Numbered from the stretch's first letter, positions 46,738-57,096 are shown. The stretch is DNA of 64,000 nt from Endozoicomonas sp. 8E (GCF_032883915.1 NZ_CP120717.1:5968501-6032500), one strand, 5' to 3'. Numbers and translations: made by a program. Notes: generated from the sequence alone by a model not told the origin.

Positions 46738-48642
46738 AAACACTCACTTTTTTCGACACCGCTGTTGCTGCTACTGTTCTTATCTGGCATCGGCAAGGCC
46801 GAACTGTTGACCAGACGTTTTATTGTCGAGTTTCAACAGAATGCAGGTTTGACAAACCAGATTTTTTTCATAAAGCCAGACCGGCCTTCACTGTCAGGCA
46901 TTGCTGGTACAGACGGCTATGCAAGACCATATTTACGCCCTGACTATATACGTCAATGGCATTACTGTTGCGAAATAAAAACAACCACTATTGAGTCGAT
47001 TTCCTGGCAATGGCTTTACGCCAGGAATCTGCTTGCCGCTCATGAACTGATTCTGACCACCAGAAACCCTCTTCGCAGTCCCCCCACTTATTCATGGCTA
47101 CCAATAGAAGCGGCTATAGTTGTCGGTTGCTTTTTAAAAAGCTATTGGAACAACGATTTATCCCTGTTTAACTCTATTGAACAACAAAAGTCGACATCTA
47201 CCTTTACACAGGTAAGACACCCATTTACCAGCTCCACTGTGATGTTTGGCTCTGGAAATGACCAGCAACCCTATCAGCAACAAGAACAGCCATCAGAATC
47301 ATCCGGCCAGCATGCTCCGGCAGCCACAGACTATATAACCAGCGTCCTGCATGCTCGTTCGGGTGACGGTAACGAAAGCCCTCAACAAGAGCAACATACT
47401 TTGAGTTTGAATTGTTTCGTCCGCCCCTGTCATGGCGTTTGTCAATTCCGACTATCTAACGAAAGCATGTGGCCAGCTGAATGGTCACTGAATTGTGAGG
47501 AAGATTTCACAGCCCAGACAGGATCAACACCCGGACAAAGCTCAAGCCCTCATTTAGTCGATGAAGACAACCCTGAATATATAATCCATATCAGTTCTGT
47601 AAACGCTGCAGATTCTCAACAAGATTTGGGCTCGAAAATACTGAGCGAGATCTTTGACATTAAAGTCGGACTCAATCCTGACCAACTTTTTCAGCCACCA
47701 GCGCATCAGTCGCAGTCTCATAGCATGGATGCAGGCCTGACGAGTGCACAGGCAGTCTGCACAATTGCCCCTTCCAGGCAAAAAAACTGTGACCCGACTT
47801 TAGTCGGGGAGGATGGCCAGCAGCAGCCATGTGGAAAGGTCTGTAAAAATCCTCAATCTATCTCATCCCACAAGGCAAGCACCCACAACGGGCAACAAAC
47901 CTTTTTAATGCCCGTGTTCGGGGAGGTTGGCCTTATGTGCCCATGCGGGAGGATCTACAAGAATGCTAAAGCGCTGTCAGCTCACAAAAGCAGAGTACAC
48001 ACCGAGCCAAAAAGCTGTGTCGTGTCTGTATTCGGGGAGGATGGTCTCATACATCCATGCGGAAGGGTCTGCAAGAATGCACAAGCTCTGTCAATTCACA
48101 AAAGCAGAGATCACACTGGGACAATGTTCTGCAAAGCATCCGTGCCCGGGGAAGATGGCCTCCTTCGGCCATGCGGGAAGCTCTACAGCAATGCCAAAGC
48201 CCTGTCGTCTCACAAATACTCATACCACACCGGGCAAAAAACCTGTGACCTGATGGTGATCGGTGAGAATGGTCAGCAGCAGTTATGTGGGACGATCTTT
48301 AAGAATAAAAAAAGCCTCCATGAACACAAAAGAAGGTACCACAGCGGGGAAAGAACCTGTCTCACAAACGTAGTCGGGGAGGATGGCCGACAGCTGCCAT
48401 GCGGGATAATCTGCAACAATTCCGGAGCCCTGTCGGAACACAAAAGAAAACATCACACCGCGCAGCAAACCTGTTTTGAGACTGTGGTCGGCAAGGACGG
48501 CCAACAACGGCCATGCGGTAAGGTCTGCAACAATGCCAAAGCCTTTTCGGGTCACAGAAGAGTGCATCGAAAATGCAAGCCTGCTGATGTGGAGCATGAC
48601 GATGACTTTACTCCTCCAAAAGCTAAAAAAACGAAGCAGTAA
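46714..48642 (+). CDS. Unit 23: secreted C2H2-repeat protein, subfamily II, 7 fingers, with an ATG
   Basis: 642 residues from ATG (MERKDRIIKHSLF) or 635 from ATT. The signal peptide ends IGKAE. The Cys motif is CFVRPCHGVC. The 'NGLL' stretch is missing from the spacer. Fingers start at nt 47788. Finger 2 has lost its first Cys (QQTFLMPVF) and has an out-of-place Cys later (LMCPCGR). The basic tail is altered to HRKCKPADVEH. The stop is TAA after KAKKTKQ. Confidence 0.9.
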   Translation: MERKDRIIKHSLFSTPLLLLLFLSGIGKAELLTRRFIVEFQQNAGLTNQIFFIKPDRPSLSGIAGTDGYARPYLRPDYIRQWHYCCEIKTTTIESISWQWLYARNLLAAHELILTTRNPLRSPPTYSWLPIEAAIVVGCFLKSYWNNDLSLFNSIEQQKSTSTFTQVRHPFTSSTVMFGSGNDQQPYQQQEQPSESSGQHAPAATDYITSVLHARSGDGNESPQQEQHTLSLNCFVRPCHGVCQFRLSNESMWPAEWSLNCEEDFTAQTGSTPGQSSSPHLVDEDNPEYIIHISSVNAADSQQDLGSKILSEIFDIKVGLNPDQLFQPPAHQSQSHSMDAGLTSAQAVCTIAPSRQKNCDPTLVGEDGQQQPCGKVCKNPQSISSHKASTHNGQQTFLMPVFGEVGLMCPCGRIYKNAKALSAHKSRVHTEPKSCVVSVFGEDGLIHPCGRVCKNAQALSIHKSRDHTGTMFCKASVPGEDGLLRPCGKLYSNAKALSSHKYSYHTGQKTCDLMVIGENGQQQLCGTIFKNKKSLHEHKRRYHSGERTCLTNVVGEDGRQLPCGIICNNSGALSEHKRKHHTAQQTCFETVVGKDGQQRPCGKVCNNAKAFSGHRRVHRKCKPADVEHDDDFTPPKAKKTKQ

Positions 48643-48705
48643 TGATCTTTAACTGAGGGTCTTTAACGGAAGGTCTTTGACAGAAAAACTCCTTTATCTT
48701 CTTGT

Positions 48706-48750
48706 TCTATTCTTCTTCTCTGTATACCAGAACGCAAGGATAGAATTATT
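48706..48750 (+). promoter_or_regulatory. SD-sequestering hairpin and AUU start of unit 24
   Basis: Arms 48706-48714 (TCTATTCTT) and 48736-48744 (AAGGATAGA); the C-to-T change keeps pairing as U.G. ATT at 48748. Confidence 0.62.
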
Positions 48751-50553
48751 AAACACTCACTTTTTGCGGCAGCGCTGTTGCTGCTTCCGTTGCTGGCAGT
48801 CATCGGCCAGACCCAACCGCCGACAAAGCGTTTTATTGTCGAGATTCAACAGAGCCCGAGTCTTCCAAAACGGAGCTTTTTAATAAAGACATACCGGAAA
48901 AAATGCTCGGATAACCCGTCGGGCCCTGCTGACACCAATGGCCATGCAAGACTGGATTTACCATCCGATAATATACGTCAGAAATCTAACAGTTACGAAG
49001 TAAAAACAACTATCATTGAGTCGATTTTCTGGCGATGGCTTTACGCCACGAATCTGCTGGCTGCCGTCGAACTGATCTTTACTGCCAGAGTCTCCCCTCT
49101 TAGCTCCACACCTTGTTCATGGCTACCGGTAGAAGCTGCTATAGCTGCCGGTTGGTTTTTAAAAGGCTATGGGAGCCCCTATTCACTGCTGTTTAACCCG
49201 ATGGAACAACAAGAGGCGAGATCCATCTCGAGACAGAGGGATCAACCAGTTACCAAAATCGCTATAATGTATGGCTCAGGAAACAACCAACAACCTTGTC
49301 AGCAGCAAGAGCAGCCGTCAGAATCATCCGACCAGCAGGCTCCGGCAGCCCCGGGCTTCTCTACCAGTGTCCTGCATTCTCACTCGGGTGACGGTAACGA
49401 AGACCCTCAACAGCAGCATACTTTGGGTTTAAATTGTTTTGTCCAGCCCTGTTATGGCATTTGTATATTCCGACCATCTTCCAAAAGCATGGAATTGCCT
49501 GAATGTTCGCTGAATTATGAAGACGGGTTCGCCCCGGATTCAATAGACACAGGGACAACCGATACAACGGCCCCCGCCGGGCAGGCAAGCTGCAACGTGG
49601 TAATGGTCGGGAAAACTGGCCAGCTGTGGCAATGCGAGAGAGCCTTCAAAAGTGCTCAAGCCCTGTGTAAACACAAAAAAAAAGACCATTCCCAAAAAAT
49701 CTGTGACGTGGCCGTGTTCAGGAAGGATGGCCAGCTGCGGCCATGCGGGATGGTCTGCAAGAGTTATAAGGCACAGTTGGATCACAAAAGAAGATTCCAC
49801 ACTGGTGAACAAATCTGTAACGTGACTGTGGTTGGCGAAGATCACCAACCACGGCTATGCGGAAAGGTCTGCAAGAATGCTCAAACCCTGTCAGTTCACA
49901 AAAGCAAATTCCACAGCGGCCAAAAAACCTGTAACTTGATCGCGGTTGGGGAAGATGGCCAGCCGCGGCGATGCGGGGCGGTCTACAAGAATTCTGGAGC
50001 TCTGTCGGATCACAAAAGAAAAGACCACACCGGGCAACAAACCTGTGACGTGAACTTAGTCGGAAAGGAGGGTCAGCAACAGCCATGTGGGAAAGTCTGC
50101 AAGAATGCCAGTGCTCTCTCCGTTCACAAAAGCAGATATCACACCGGGCAACAAACCTGTGACGTGAACGTGGTTGGGGAGGATGGTCAGCAACAGCCAT
50201 GCGGAAAAGTCTACAAGAATGCCTGTAACCTCTCTATTCACAAAAGCAGATATCACACCGGGCAACAAAACTGTGCCATGATCGTGGTCGGGGAGGATGG
50301 TCAGCAGCAGCCATGCGGGAAAATCTGCAAAAATGCCATTGCCCTCTCCGTTCACAAAAGCAGACACCACACCAGACAACAAACCTGTGACGTGACCGTG
50401 GTCGGGGAGAATAGTCAGCAGCAGCCATGCGGGACGGTCTGCAGAAGTGCTCAAGATCTCTCGAATCACAAAAGAATACACCAAAAACGCAAGCCTGTTG
50501 ATGTTAGCCAGAATGATGACCTCACTACTCCAGAAGGTAAAGCCAACAGGTAA
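48748..50553 (+). CDS. Unit 24: secreted C2H2-repeat protein, first of subfamily III, 8 fingers
   Basis: Predicted 601 residues. Subfamily III signals: the cleavage region IGQTQPPTKR, IQQSPSLPKRSF in place of LQQDAxxxNQSF, LFxTRVSPLSSTPCSW, and a Cys motif CFVQPCYGIC. The spacer is short and runs into AGQASCNVVMVG. Fingers start at C282; the first linker is short (HSQKIC). Fingers 5-8 are close copies of one type (QQQPCGKVxKNA, LSVHKSRYHTGQQ), a recent local expansion. The tail HQKRKPVDVSQ ends in TAA after KANR. Confidence 0.9.
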   Translation: MKHSLFAAALLLLPLLAVIGQTQPPTKRFIVEIQQSPSLPKRSFLIKTYRKKCSDNPSGPADTNGHARLDLPSDNIRQKSNSYEVKTTIIESIFWRWLYATNLLAAVELIFTARVSPLSSTPCSWLPVEAAIAAGWFLKGYGSPYSLLFNPMEQQEARSISRQRDQPVTKIAIMYGSGNNQQPCQQQEQPSESSDQQAPAAPGFSTSVLHSHSGDGNEDPQQQHTLGLNCFVQPCYGICIFRPSSKSMELPECSLNYEDGFAPDSIDTGTTDTTAPAGQASCNVVMVGKTGQLWQCERAFKSAQALCKHKKKDHSQKICDVAVFRKDGQLRPCGMVCKSYKAQLDHKRRFHTGEQICNVTVVGEDHQPRLCGKVCKNAQTLSVHKSKFHSGQKTCNLIAVGEDGQPRRCGAVYKNSGALSDHKRKDHTGQQTCDVNLVGKEGQQQPCGKVCKNASALSVHKSRYHTGQQTCDVNVVGEDGQQQPCGKVYKNACNLSIHKSRYHTGQQNCAMIVVGEDGQQQPCGKICKNAIALSVHKSRHHTRQQTCDVTVVGENSQQQPCGTVCRSAQDLSNHKRIHQKRKPVDVSQNDDLTTPEGKANR

Positions 50554-50602
50554 CGATTACTGACAGAAGTCTTTTGACAGAAACGCATCTTTATTTTCTT
50601 GA

Positions 50603-50647
50603 TCTATCCTTCCTTTCTGTAAGCCGGAGCGCAAGGATAGAATTATT
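50603..50647 (+). promoter_or_regulatory. SD-sequestering hairpin and AUU start of unit 25
   Basis: Arms 50603-50611 and 50633-50641 (AAGGATAGA), nine perfect pairs. The loop (CCTTTCTGTAAGCCGGAGCG) is well diverged from subfamily I while the arms are not. ATT at 50645. Confidence 0.68.
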
Positions 50648-52465
50648 AAGCACACACCCTTTGCGGTAATACTGTTGCTGCTAACGTTGTTACCTGCCAT
50701 CGGCCAGACCGAACCGCTGACAAGGCGTTTTATTGTCGAACTTCAACAGAGTTCAGGTCTTCCGAAACAAGGCTTTTCAATAAAGCCATACCGGAGTAAA
50801 TGGTCGGATAACCCGTCAGGCCTTGCCGACAACAATGGCTACGCAAGACTAGATTTAGCCTCTAATTGTATACGTCAGATATCTAATAATTATGAAGTAA
50901 AAACAACTATCATCGAGTCGATTTCTTGGCGGTGGCTTTGCGCCACGAACCTGCTGGCTGCCGTCAAACTGATCTTTACCACCAGATTTTCTCCTCTGAG
51001 CTCCACACCTTGTTCATGGCTACCGGTAGAAGCCGCTATAGCTGTCGGTAGGCTTTTAAAAGGCCATTGGAACTCCGATTCACCGATATTTAACCCGATT
51101 GAACATCGCAATGAGACAACAGCGTTGACACAAAGGGGACACCCATTTGCCATCATCACTATGATGTTCGGCTCTGGAAATAATCAACAAACCTGTCAGC
51201 AAAAAGACCAACCACCAGAGTCATCCTGCCAGTCCCCACCGGTGGCCACTGGCTACTTCACCAGTGTCCTTTATCCTTGGTCGGGTGACGGTAACAAGGG
51301 CCCTCAACAACAGCAACATACTTTGAGTTTAAATTGTTTCGTCCAGCTCTGTTATGGCGTTTGTAAATTCAGACCATCTTCTGAAAGCCCAGGGCCAGCT
51401 GAACGGTCGCTGAACTGTGAAGAAGGAGTCGCCTCAGACGGAGTCACTCCGGACTCAACACGGGCAACCGCCACAACCTCCCCTGCCGGGCAGGCAACCT
51501 GCTACCTGATAGAGGTTGGGAAGGATGGCCAGCTTCGACAATGCGAGAAAGTCTACAAAAGTACTCAAGCCCTATCGAATCACAAAAGAAGAGTCCATTC
51601 CAGACAAAAAACCTGTAACGTGACCGTCTCCATGGAGGATGGCCAGCTGCAGCCATGTGGAAAGGTCTGCAAAAATGCTCACTCTCTGACGTCTCACAAA
51701 AGAAACTTCCATACCGGGGAAAAAACCTGTGAGGTAACTATGATCGGGGGGAATGGCCAGCTGCGGCCATGTGGAAAGGTCTGCAAGAGTGCTCAAGACC
51801 TGTCGATTCACAAAAGCAAATCCCATAGCGGGCAAAGAACCTGTGACATGACCATTATCGGGAAAAATAATCAGCCGCAACCCTGTGGGAAGGTCAACAA
51901 GAATGCTTATACCCTGTCGCTTCACAAATGCAGAGTTCACGGCAGGCGAAGAATCTGTTACGAAACAGTGATCGAAGAGGATGGCCAGCAGCGACCATGC
52001 AGAACAGTCTGCAAGAATGCTAGAGTTTTTTCGGATCACAAAAGAAGTTTCCACACTGGGCTTCAAACCTGTGACGTGACCGTGGTCGGGAAAGATGGCC
52101 AGCAACAGCCGTGTGGAAAGACCTACAAAAATGCTAAATCTCTATCCAGCCACAAGAGCCATTACCACACCGGACAAAGAACCTGTGACGTGATTTTTGT
52201 CGGAAAGGATGGGCAATTGCAGCTATGTGGAAGGGACTACAAGAATGCTAAGGCCTTGTCAGATCACAAATCAAAAGTTCATAGAGGGAAAAAAAACTTT
52301 GACATTGCAATAGTTGGAGAGGGTGGCCAGCAGCGGACGTGCGAAAAAGTCTTTAAGAACGCTAAAGTCATGTCTGAGCACAAAAGAAAACATCGAAAAC
52401 GCAAGCTTATTGATGTGGAGCAGAATGATGACCTCAGCCCTCCAGAAGGTAAAGCGAATGAGTAA
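50645..52465 (+). CDS. Unit 25: secreted C2H2-repeat protein, subfamily III, 8 fingers
   Basis: Predicted 606 residues. Codon 2 is AAG and the signal peptide start is KHTPFAVILLL, ending IGQTE. The Cys motif is CFVQLCYGVC. The spacer contains EEGVASDGVTPDS, a seed of the VALDG-type repeat that is amplified in unit 29. Fingers start at C286. Finger 8 has Cys changed to Phe at its start (KKNFDIAIVG), leaving three ligands. The tail HRKRKLIDVEQ ends in TAA after KANE. Confidence 0.9.
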   Translation: MKHTPFAVILLLLTLLPAIGQTEPLTRRFIVELQQSSGLPKQGFSIKPYRSKWSDNPSGLADNNGYARLDLASNCIRQISNNYEVKTTIIESISWRWLCATNLLAAVKLIFTTRFSPLSSTPCSWLPVEAAIAVGRLLKGHWNSDSPIFNPIEHRNETTALTQRGHPFAIITMMFGSGNNQQTCQQKDQPPESSCQSPPVATGYFTSVLYPWSGDGNKGPQQQQHTLSLNCFVQLCYGVCKFRPSSESPGPAERSLNCEEGVASDGVTPDSTRATATTSPAGQATCYLIEVGKDGQLRQCEKVYKSTQALSNHKRRVHSRQKTCNVTVSMEDGQLQPCGKVCKNAHSLTSHKRNFHTGEKTCEVTMIGGNGQLRPCGKVCKSAQDLSIHKSKSHSGQRTCDMTIIGKNNQPQPCGKVNKNAYTLSLHKCRVHGRRRICYETVIEEDGQQRPCRTVCKNARVFSDHKRSFHTGLQTCDVTVVGKDGQQQPCGKTYKNAKSLSSHKSHYHTGQRTCDVIFVGKDGQLQLCGRDYKNAKALSDHKSKVHRGKKNFDIAIVGEGGQQRTCEKVFKNAKVMSEHKRKHRKRKLIDVEQNDDLSPPEGKANE

Positions 52466-52513
52466 CAATCTTTAACAGAAGTTTTTTGACAGAGAAACAC
52501 GCTTATTTATTGA

Positions 52514-52558
52514 TCTATCCTTCCTCTCTGTAAATCAGAAGGCAAGGATAGAATTATT
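52514..52558 (+). promoter_or_regulatory. SD-sequestering hairpin and AUU start of unit 26
   Basis: Arms 52514-52522 and 52544-52552 (AAGGATAGA), nine perfect pairs. ATT at 52556. Confidence 0.68.
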
Positions 52559-54880
52559 AAGTACTCATTCTTTCCGGCACCGCTGTTGCTGATACTGTTA
52601 TTGTCTTTCAGCGGCCAGGCCGAACCGTTGACAAGACGCTTTATTTTCGAGCTTCAACAAGTTGCAGGTTCTTCAGACCAGAGCTTTTCCGTAAAGTCAG
52701 ACAGGCCTGCATTGTCGGGTTATCCGTCAGTTATTGTCGGCACTGACGGCAAATCAGGATCAGATTTCCCATCTGATTATAAACGACAAAAGATTAACAG
52801 TTTCGAGGTAAAAACAACCCTCATCAAGCCGACTTCCTGGCAGTTGCATTACACCATGAATCTGATGATTTCCTTTGAACTGATCCTGACCACCAAAGAC
52901 ACCCCTCTGATCCCCATCACTTATTCATGGCTACCAATAGAAACGGTTGTCGCTATAGGCTGGCTTTTAAAAAGCTATTGGAATCCCGATTCACCTCTGT
53001 TTAACCCGGTTGAACGAAACGAGGCGACACCCGCATTGACACAGCGGGAACATCCATTTGCCACTATCACTATGATGTTTGGCTCTGGAAATAAGCAACA
53101 GCCCTGTCAGCAACAGGGCCAAGCATCAGAATCATCTAACCGACAGGTCCCGTTAGCCAAAGGCTATTTCACCAGCGTACTGTATTCTCGCTCGGGTGAC
53201 GGTAACGAGGACCCTCAACAACAGCAACATACTTTGGGTTTAAATTGTTTTGTCCACCCCTGTCATGGCGTTTGTCGAATCCCACCAGCATCCGATGATA
53301 AAGAGGCTGCTGAATGGCCAATGAATTCCGAAGAAAGTTCGACAGGCCATATGGGAGCAACTCCCGGACAAAGCTCACGCCCCCATTTAACCGAAGGCCA
53401 CTGCTTGAGTTGCATAGGTAGTTCTTATGCTTTAAAGGCCAGAGATTCACGACAAAACCCGCCTCACAAAATATTGAATAGTCTCTCTACCATTCAACGC
53501 CAATGCCCTTCTGAGCAACCCTTTCAGCCTCAGGTTCATCAGCCTGATGATACGCGAATGAACAGGAATGTGCCTGCCACCTCTGATGATATGATTATAA
53601 TCAAAGGGTTACTCGATCTACATAATCATAGACCTCTTGAAGAAGCCGAAATTTCACATTCTCCTGCCCATTTCACTACCTCAATAGAGAATTCAGAAAG
53701 ACAACAAACGACGACAGGATCATTTCAATTGGCTCAAAGCCCAACTCATCTTTCTGAGACACGCACGAAGCAGGCCACAGACAACAACGGGCAACAAACC
53801 TGTTTCAAGACATTGACCGGGAAGGATGGCCAGCAACGGCGATGCGGAAAGATCTGCAATAATGCTCGAGCCCTGTCGAATCACAAAAAAAGAGACCACA
53901 CCGGGCAACAAACCTGCAACCTGACAGTAATCGGAAAAGATGGCCACCAACTGCGATGCAGGAAGGTCTGCAATAATGCTCGCGCCCTTTTGGATCACAA
54001 AAGAAACTCCCACACCGGGCGACAAACCTGCAACTTAACAGTCACAGGGAAGGATGGTCAGCCGAGCCTGTGCGCAGCAGTCTTCAAGAATCTTAGATCG
54101 TTTACATCTCACAAAACCAGAATCCACACCGGGCAAAAAAAATGTGAAGTGATCGTGGTCGGGGAGGAGGGTCATGAACGGCCATGTGGTATGGTCTGCA
54201 AGAATTCTCAAGCCCTTTGGGATCACAAACAAAAAAAACACACCGGACAAAAAATCTGTCACGCGACAGTGGACGCAGAGGATGGCCAGCAGCAACCATG
54301 CGGGAAGATCTGCCAGAATGCTCGTTCCCTGTCGGATCACAAAAGCAAATACCACAGTGGACAAAAAATCTGTGGTGTAATATTGGTCGGTAAGGATGAC
54401 CAGCAGCGACCGTGCGGGAAGCTCTGCAAGCATTCCAGAGCCCTGGAGCTTCACAAAAAAAGTGCACACGCCGGGCAAAAAACCTGCCACTCAGCAATAG
54501 TAGGGAAGGATGGTCAGCCAAAGCCGTGCGGAGTAGTCTTTAGGAATCTTCAATCTCTGACATCTCACAAACGCAGATTCCACAGCGGGCAAAAAACCTG
54601 TGGTGTGATAGTGGCAGTGGAGGATGGCCAGCCTCAGCCATGCGGGATGGTCTGCAGGAGTTCTGGAGCTCTGTCGGATCACAAAAGAAGAGACCATAGC
54701 GGGCAAAAAACCTGTTATGTGATGCTGGCAGAGGAGGATGGCCAGCCGCAGCCATGCGGCATGGTCTGTAAAAGTGCTCAAGATCTCTCGAATCACAAAA
54801 GAATACATCGAAAACGCAAGCCTGTTGATGTCAGCCAGAGTGATGACCTCAGTGCTTCAGGAGGTAAAGCCAACAGGTAA
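52556..54880 (+). CDS. Unit 26: secreted C2H2-repeat protein, subfamily II member set among subfamily III, 9 fingers
   Basis: Predicted 774 residues. The signal peptide is KYSFFPAPLLLI, ending SGQAE. Its spacer carries 'DDMIIIKGLLDLHNHR' and LTEGHCLSC, as in units 19 and 21, although both neighbours are subfamily III. Part of the front (TALTQRxHPFAxITMMFGSGN) instead matches unit 25, so the gene is mosaic. Fingers start at C416; fingers 3 and 7 share an odd type (VFKNLRSFTSHK, VFRNLQSLTSHK). The last finger (SAQDLSNHKRIH) matches unit 24. The stop is TAA after KANR. Confidence 0.9.
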   Translation: MKYSFFPAPLLLILLLSFSGQAEPLTRRFIFELQQVAGSSDQSFSVKSDRPALSGYPSVIVGTDGKSGSDFPSDYKRQKINSFEVKTTLIKPTSWQLHYTMNLMISFELILTTKDTPLIPITYSWLPIETVVAIGWLLKSYWNPDSPLFNPVERNEATPALTQREHPFATITMMFGSGNKQQPCQQQGQASESSNRQVPLAKGYFTSVLYSRSGDGNEDPQQQQHTLGLNCFVHPCHGVCRIPPASDDKEAAEWPMNSEESSTGHMGATPGQSSRPHLTEGHCLSCIGSSYALKARDSRQNPPHKILNSLSTIQRQCPSEQPFQPQVHQPDDTRMNRNVPATSDDMIIIKGLLDLHNHRPLEEAEISHSPAHFTTSIENSERQQTTTGSFQLAQSPTHLSETRTKQATDNNGQQTCFKTLTGKDGQQRRCGKICNNARALSNHKKRDHTGQQTCNLTVIGKDGHQLRCRKVCNNARALLDHKRNSHTGRQTCNLTVTGKDGQPSLCAAVFKNLRSFTSHKTRIHTGQKKCEVIVVGEEGHERPCGMVCKNSQALWDHKQKKHTGQKICHATVDAEDGQQQPCGKICQNARSLSDHKSKYHSGQKICGVILVGKDDQQRPCGKLCKHSRALELHKKSAHAGQKTCHSAIVGKDGQPKPCGVVFRNLQSLTSHKRRFHSGQKTCGVIVAVEDGQPQPCGMVCRSSGALSDHKRRDHSGQKTCYVMLAEEDGQPQPCGMVCKSAQDLSNHKRIHRKRKPVDVSQSDDLSASGGKANR

Positions 54881-54929
54881 AGATCACCAACAGAAGTCTT
54901 TTGACAGAAAAGCACCTTTATTTTCCTGA

Positions 54930-54974
54930 TCTATCCTTCCTCTCTGTAAGTCGGAACACAAGGATAGAATTATT
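54930..54974 (+). promoter_or_regulatory. SD-sequestering hairpin and AUU start of unit 27
   Basis: Arms 54930-54938 and 54960-54968 (AAGGATAGA), nine perfect pairs. ATT at 54972. Confidence 0.68.
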
Positions 54975-57002
54975 AAGCACACACTGTTTGCGGCGCTGCC
55001 GTTGCTGCTACCGTTGTTGTCTGCCATCAGCCAGACCGAACCATTGACAGGGCGTTTTATTGTCGAGCTTCAACAGAGTTCAAGTCTTCCAAAACAGAGC
55101 TTTTCAATAAAGCCATACCGGAGTAAATGGTCGGATAACCCGTCAGACCCTGCCGACACTTACTCAAGACTGGATTTACCATCCGATAATATACGTCAGA
55201 TATCTAACAATTACGAAGTAAAAACAACTATCATTGAGTCAATTTCCTGGCGATGGCTTTACTTCACGAATCTGCTGACTGCCGTCGAACTGATCTTTAC
55301 CACCAGAGTCTCCCCTCTGAGTTCCACGCCCTGTTCATGGCTACCAGTAGAAGCCGCTATAGCTGTCAGTTGGTTTTTACAAGGCTATTGGAGCCCCAGT
55401 TCACTGCAGTTAAATCCGATGGAGCATCAAGAGGCAACATCCATCTTGAGACAGGGAGATCAACCATTTACCAACATCGCTATAATGTTTGGCTCTGGAA
55501 ATAACCAACAACTTTATCAGCAACAAGATCAGCCATCAGAATCATCCGGCCAGCACGCTCCGGTTGCCACGGGCTACTCTACCAGTATCCTGTATTCTCG
55601 CTCGGGTGACGGTAACGACGACCCTCCACAGCATCATACCTTGGGTTTAAATTGTTTTGTCCAGCCCTGTTATGGCGTATGTAAATTCCGACCCTCTTTC
55701 GAAAGCATGGAATTAGCTGAATGTTCGCTGAATGATGAAAACGGAGTCGCCTCGGATTCAATAGACGCTGGAACAACCGATAAAACGGCCACTGCCGGGC
55801 AGGAAACCTGCAACATAGTAGTGGTCAGGGGGAGTGGCCAGCCGCGGCAATGCGAGAAAGTCTTCAAAAGTGCTCAAGCCCTGTGTAGACACAAAAAAAG
55901 AGTCCATAGCAGGCAAAAAATCTGCGCCCTGGCCGTGTTCAGGGAGGATGGCCAGTTGCGAACATGCGGAAAAATTTGTAAAAATGCCGACTCGTTGAGG
56001 TCTCACAAAAGACGCTTCCACAGCGGAGAGCAAACCTGTGATGCCACCGTGATCGGGGAGGATGGCCAGCTGGAGCCATGCGGACAGGTCTGCGAGAGTG
56101 CTCAAACCCTGTCAACTCACAAAAGCAAAGTCCATAGCGGGCTGAAAACCTGTGACTCGACCGAGGTTGGGGAGTACGGCCAGCTAAAGCCATGCGGGGT
56201 GGTCTGCAAGGGTAATAAGGCACTGTCGGATCACAAAAGAAGATTCCACACTGGTGAACAAATCTGTGACGTGACCTTAGTTGAGAAGGATCACCAACCG
56301 CGGCTATGCGGAAAAGTCTGCAAGAGTGCTCAAGCCCTGTCAACTCATAAAAGCAAACTCCACAGCGGCCAAAGAACGTGTAACTTGACTGTGGTTGGGG
56401 AAGATGGGCAGCCGCGGCGATGCGGGGTGGTCTTAAGGAGTTCTCAAGCTCTGTTGGGTCACAAAAGACGAGACCACTCCGGGCCACAAACCTGTGACGT
56501 AAAATTGGTCGGAAAGGAGGGTCAGCAGCTACTATGTGGGAAAATCTGCAAGAATGCCAGTGCTCTTTCCGTTCACAAAAGCAGATCTCACAGCGGGCAA
56601 CAAACCTGTGAAGTGACCGTGGTCGGGGAGAATCGTCAGCAACAGCCATGCGGAAAAGTCTACAAGAATGCCAGTAGCCTCTCCGTTCACAAAAGCAGAT
56701 ATCACACTGGGCAACAAACCTGTGACGTGAACGTGATCGGGGAGGATGGTCAGCAGCAGCCATGCGGGAAGGTCTGCCAGAATGCTCGTGCCCTGTCGGA
56801 TCACAAAAGAACAAGCCACACCGGGCAACAAACCTGCAACGCGATCCTGGCCGCAGAGAATGGCCGACCGCAGCCATGCGGGATGGTCTGCAAAAATGCT
56901 CAACATCTCTCGAATCACAAAAGAATACATCGAAAACGCAAACCTGTTGATGAGGAACAGGACGATGACCTCACTCCTCCAGAAGGTAAAACGAAAAAGT
57001 AA
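54972..57002 (+). CDS. Unit 27: secreted C2H2-repeat protein, subfamily III, 10 fingers
   Basis: Predicted 676 residues. The front (SGxADTYSRLDLPSDNIRQISNNYEVKTT) is closest to units 24 and 25. The spacer has ENGVASDSIDAG. Fingers start at C280; the first is the subfamily III opening type (QPRQCEKVFKSAQALCRHKKRVH). Fingers 5-9 follow the same order as fingers 3-7 of unit 24, with two more inserted before them. The tail HRKRKPVDEEQDDD ends in TAA after KTKK. Confidence 0.9.
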   Translation: MKHTLFAALPLLLPLLSAISQTEPLTGRFIVELQQSSSLPKQSFSIKPYRSKWSDNPSDPADTYSRLDLPSDNIRQISNNYEVKTTIIESISWRWLYFTNLLTAVELIFTTRVSPLSSTPCSWLPVEAAIAVSWFLQGYWSPSSLQLNPMEHQEATSILRQGDQPFTNIAIMFGSGNNQQLYQQQDQPSESSGQHAPVATGYSTSILYSRSGDGNDDPPQHHTLGLNCFVQPCYGVCKFRPSFESMELAECSLNDENGVASDSIDAGTTDKTATAGQETCNIVVVRGSGQPRQCEKVFKSAQALCRHKKRVHSRQKICALAVFREDGQLRTCGKICKNADSLRSHKRRFHSGEQTCDATVIGEDGQLEPCGQVCESAQTLSTHKSKVHSGLKTCDSTEVGEYGQLKPCGVVCKGNKALSDHKRRFHTGEQICDVTLVEKDHQPRLCGKVCKSAQALSTHKSKLHSGQRTCNLTVVGEDGQPRRCGVVLRSSQALLGHKRRDHSGPQTCDVKLVGKEGQQLLCGKICKNASALSVHKSRSHSGQQTCEVTVVGENRQQQPCGKVYKNASSLSVHKSRYHTGQQTCDVNVIGEDGQQQPCGKVCQNARALSDHKRTSHTGQQTCNAILAAENGRPQPCGMVCKNAQHLSNHKRIHRKRKPVDEEQDDDLTPPEGKTKK

Positions 57003-57051
57003 TGATCTTTAGCAGAAGGTCTTGAACAGAAAAACACCCTTATTTTCCTGA

Positions 57052-57096
57052 TCTATCCTTCTTCTCGTAAAGTCAGAAAGCAAGGATAGAATTATT
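57052..57096 (+). promoter_or_regulatory. SD-sequestering hairpin and AUU start of unit 28
   Basis: Arms 57052-57060 and 57082-57090 (AAGGATAGA), nine perfect pairs. The TTGACA box has become TTGAACA. ATT at 57094. Confidence 0.65.
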
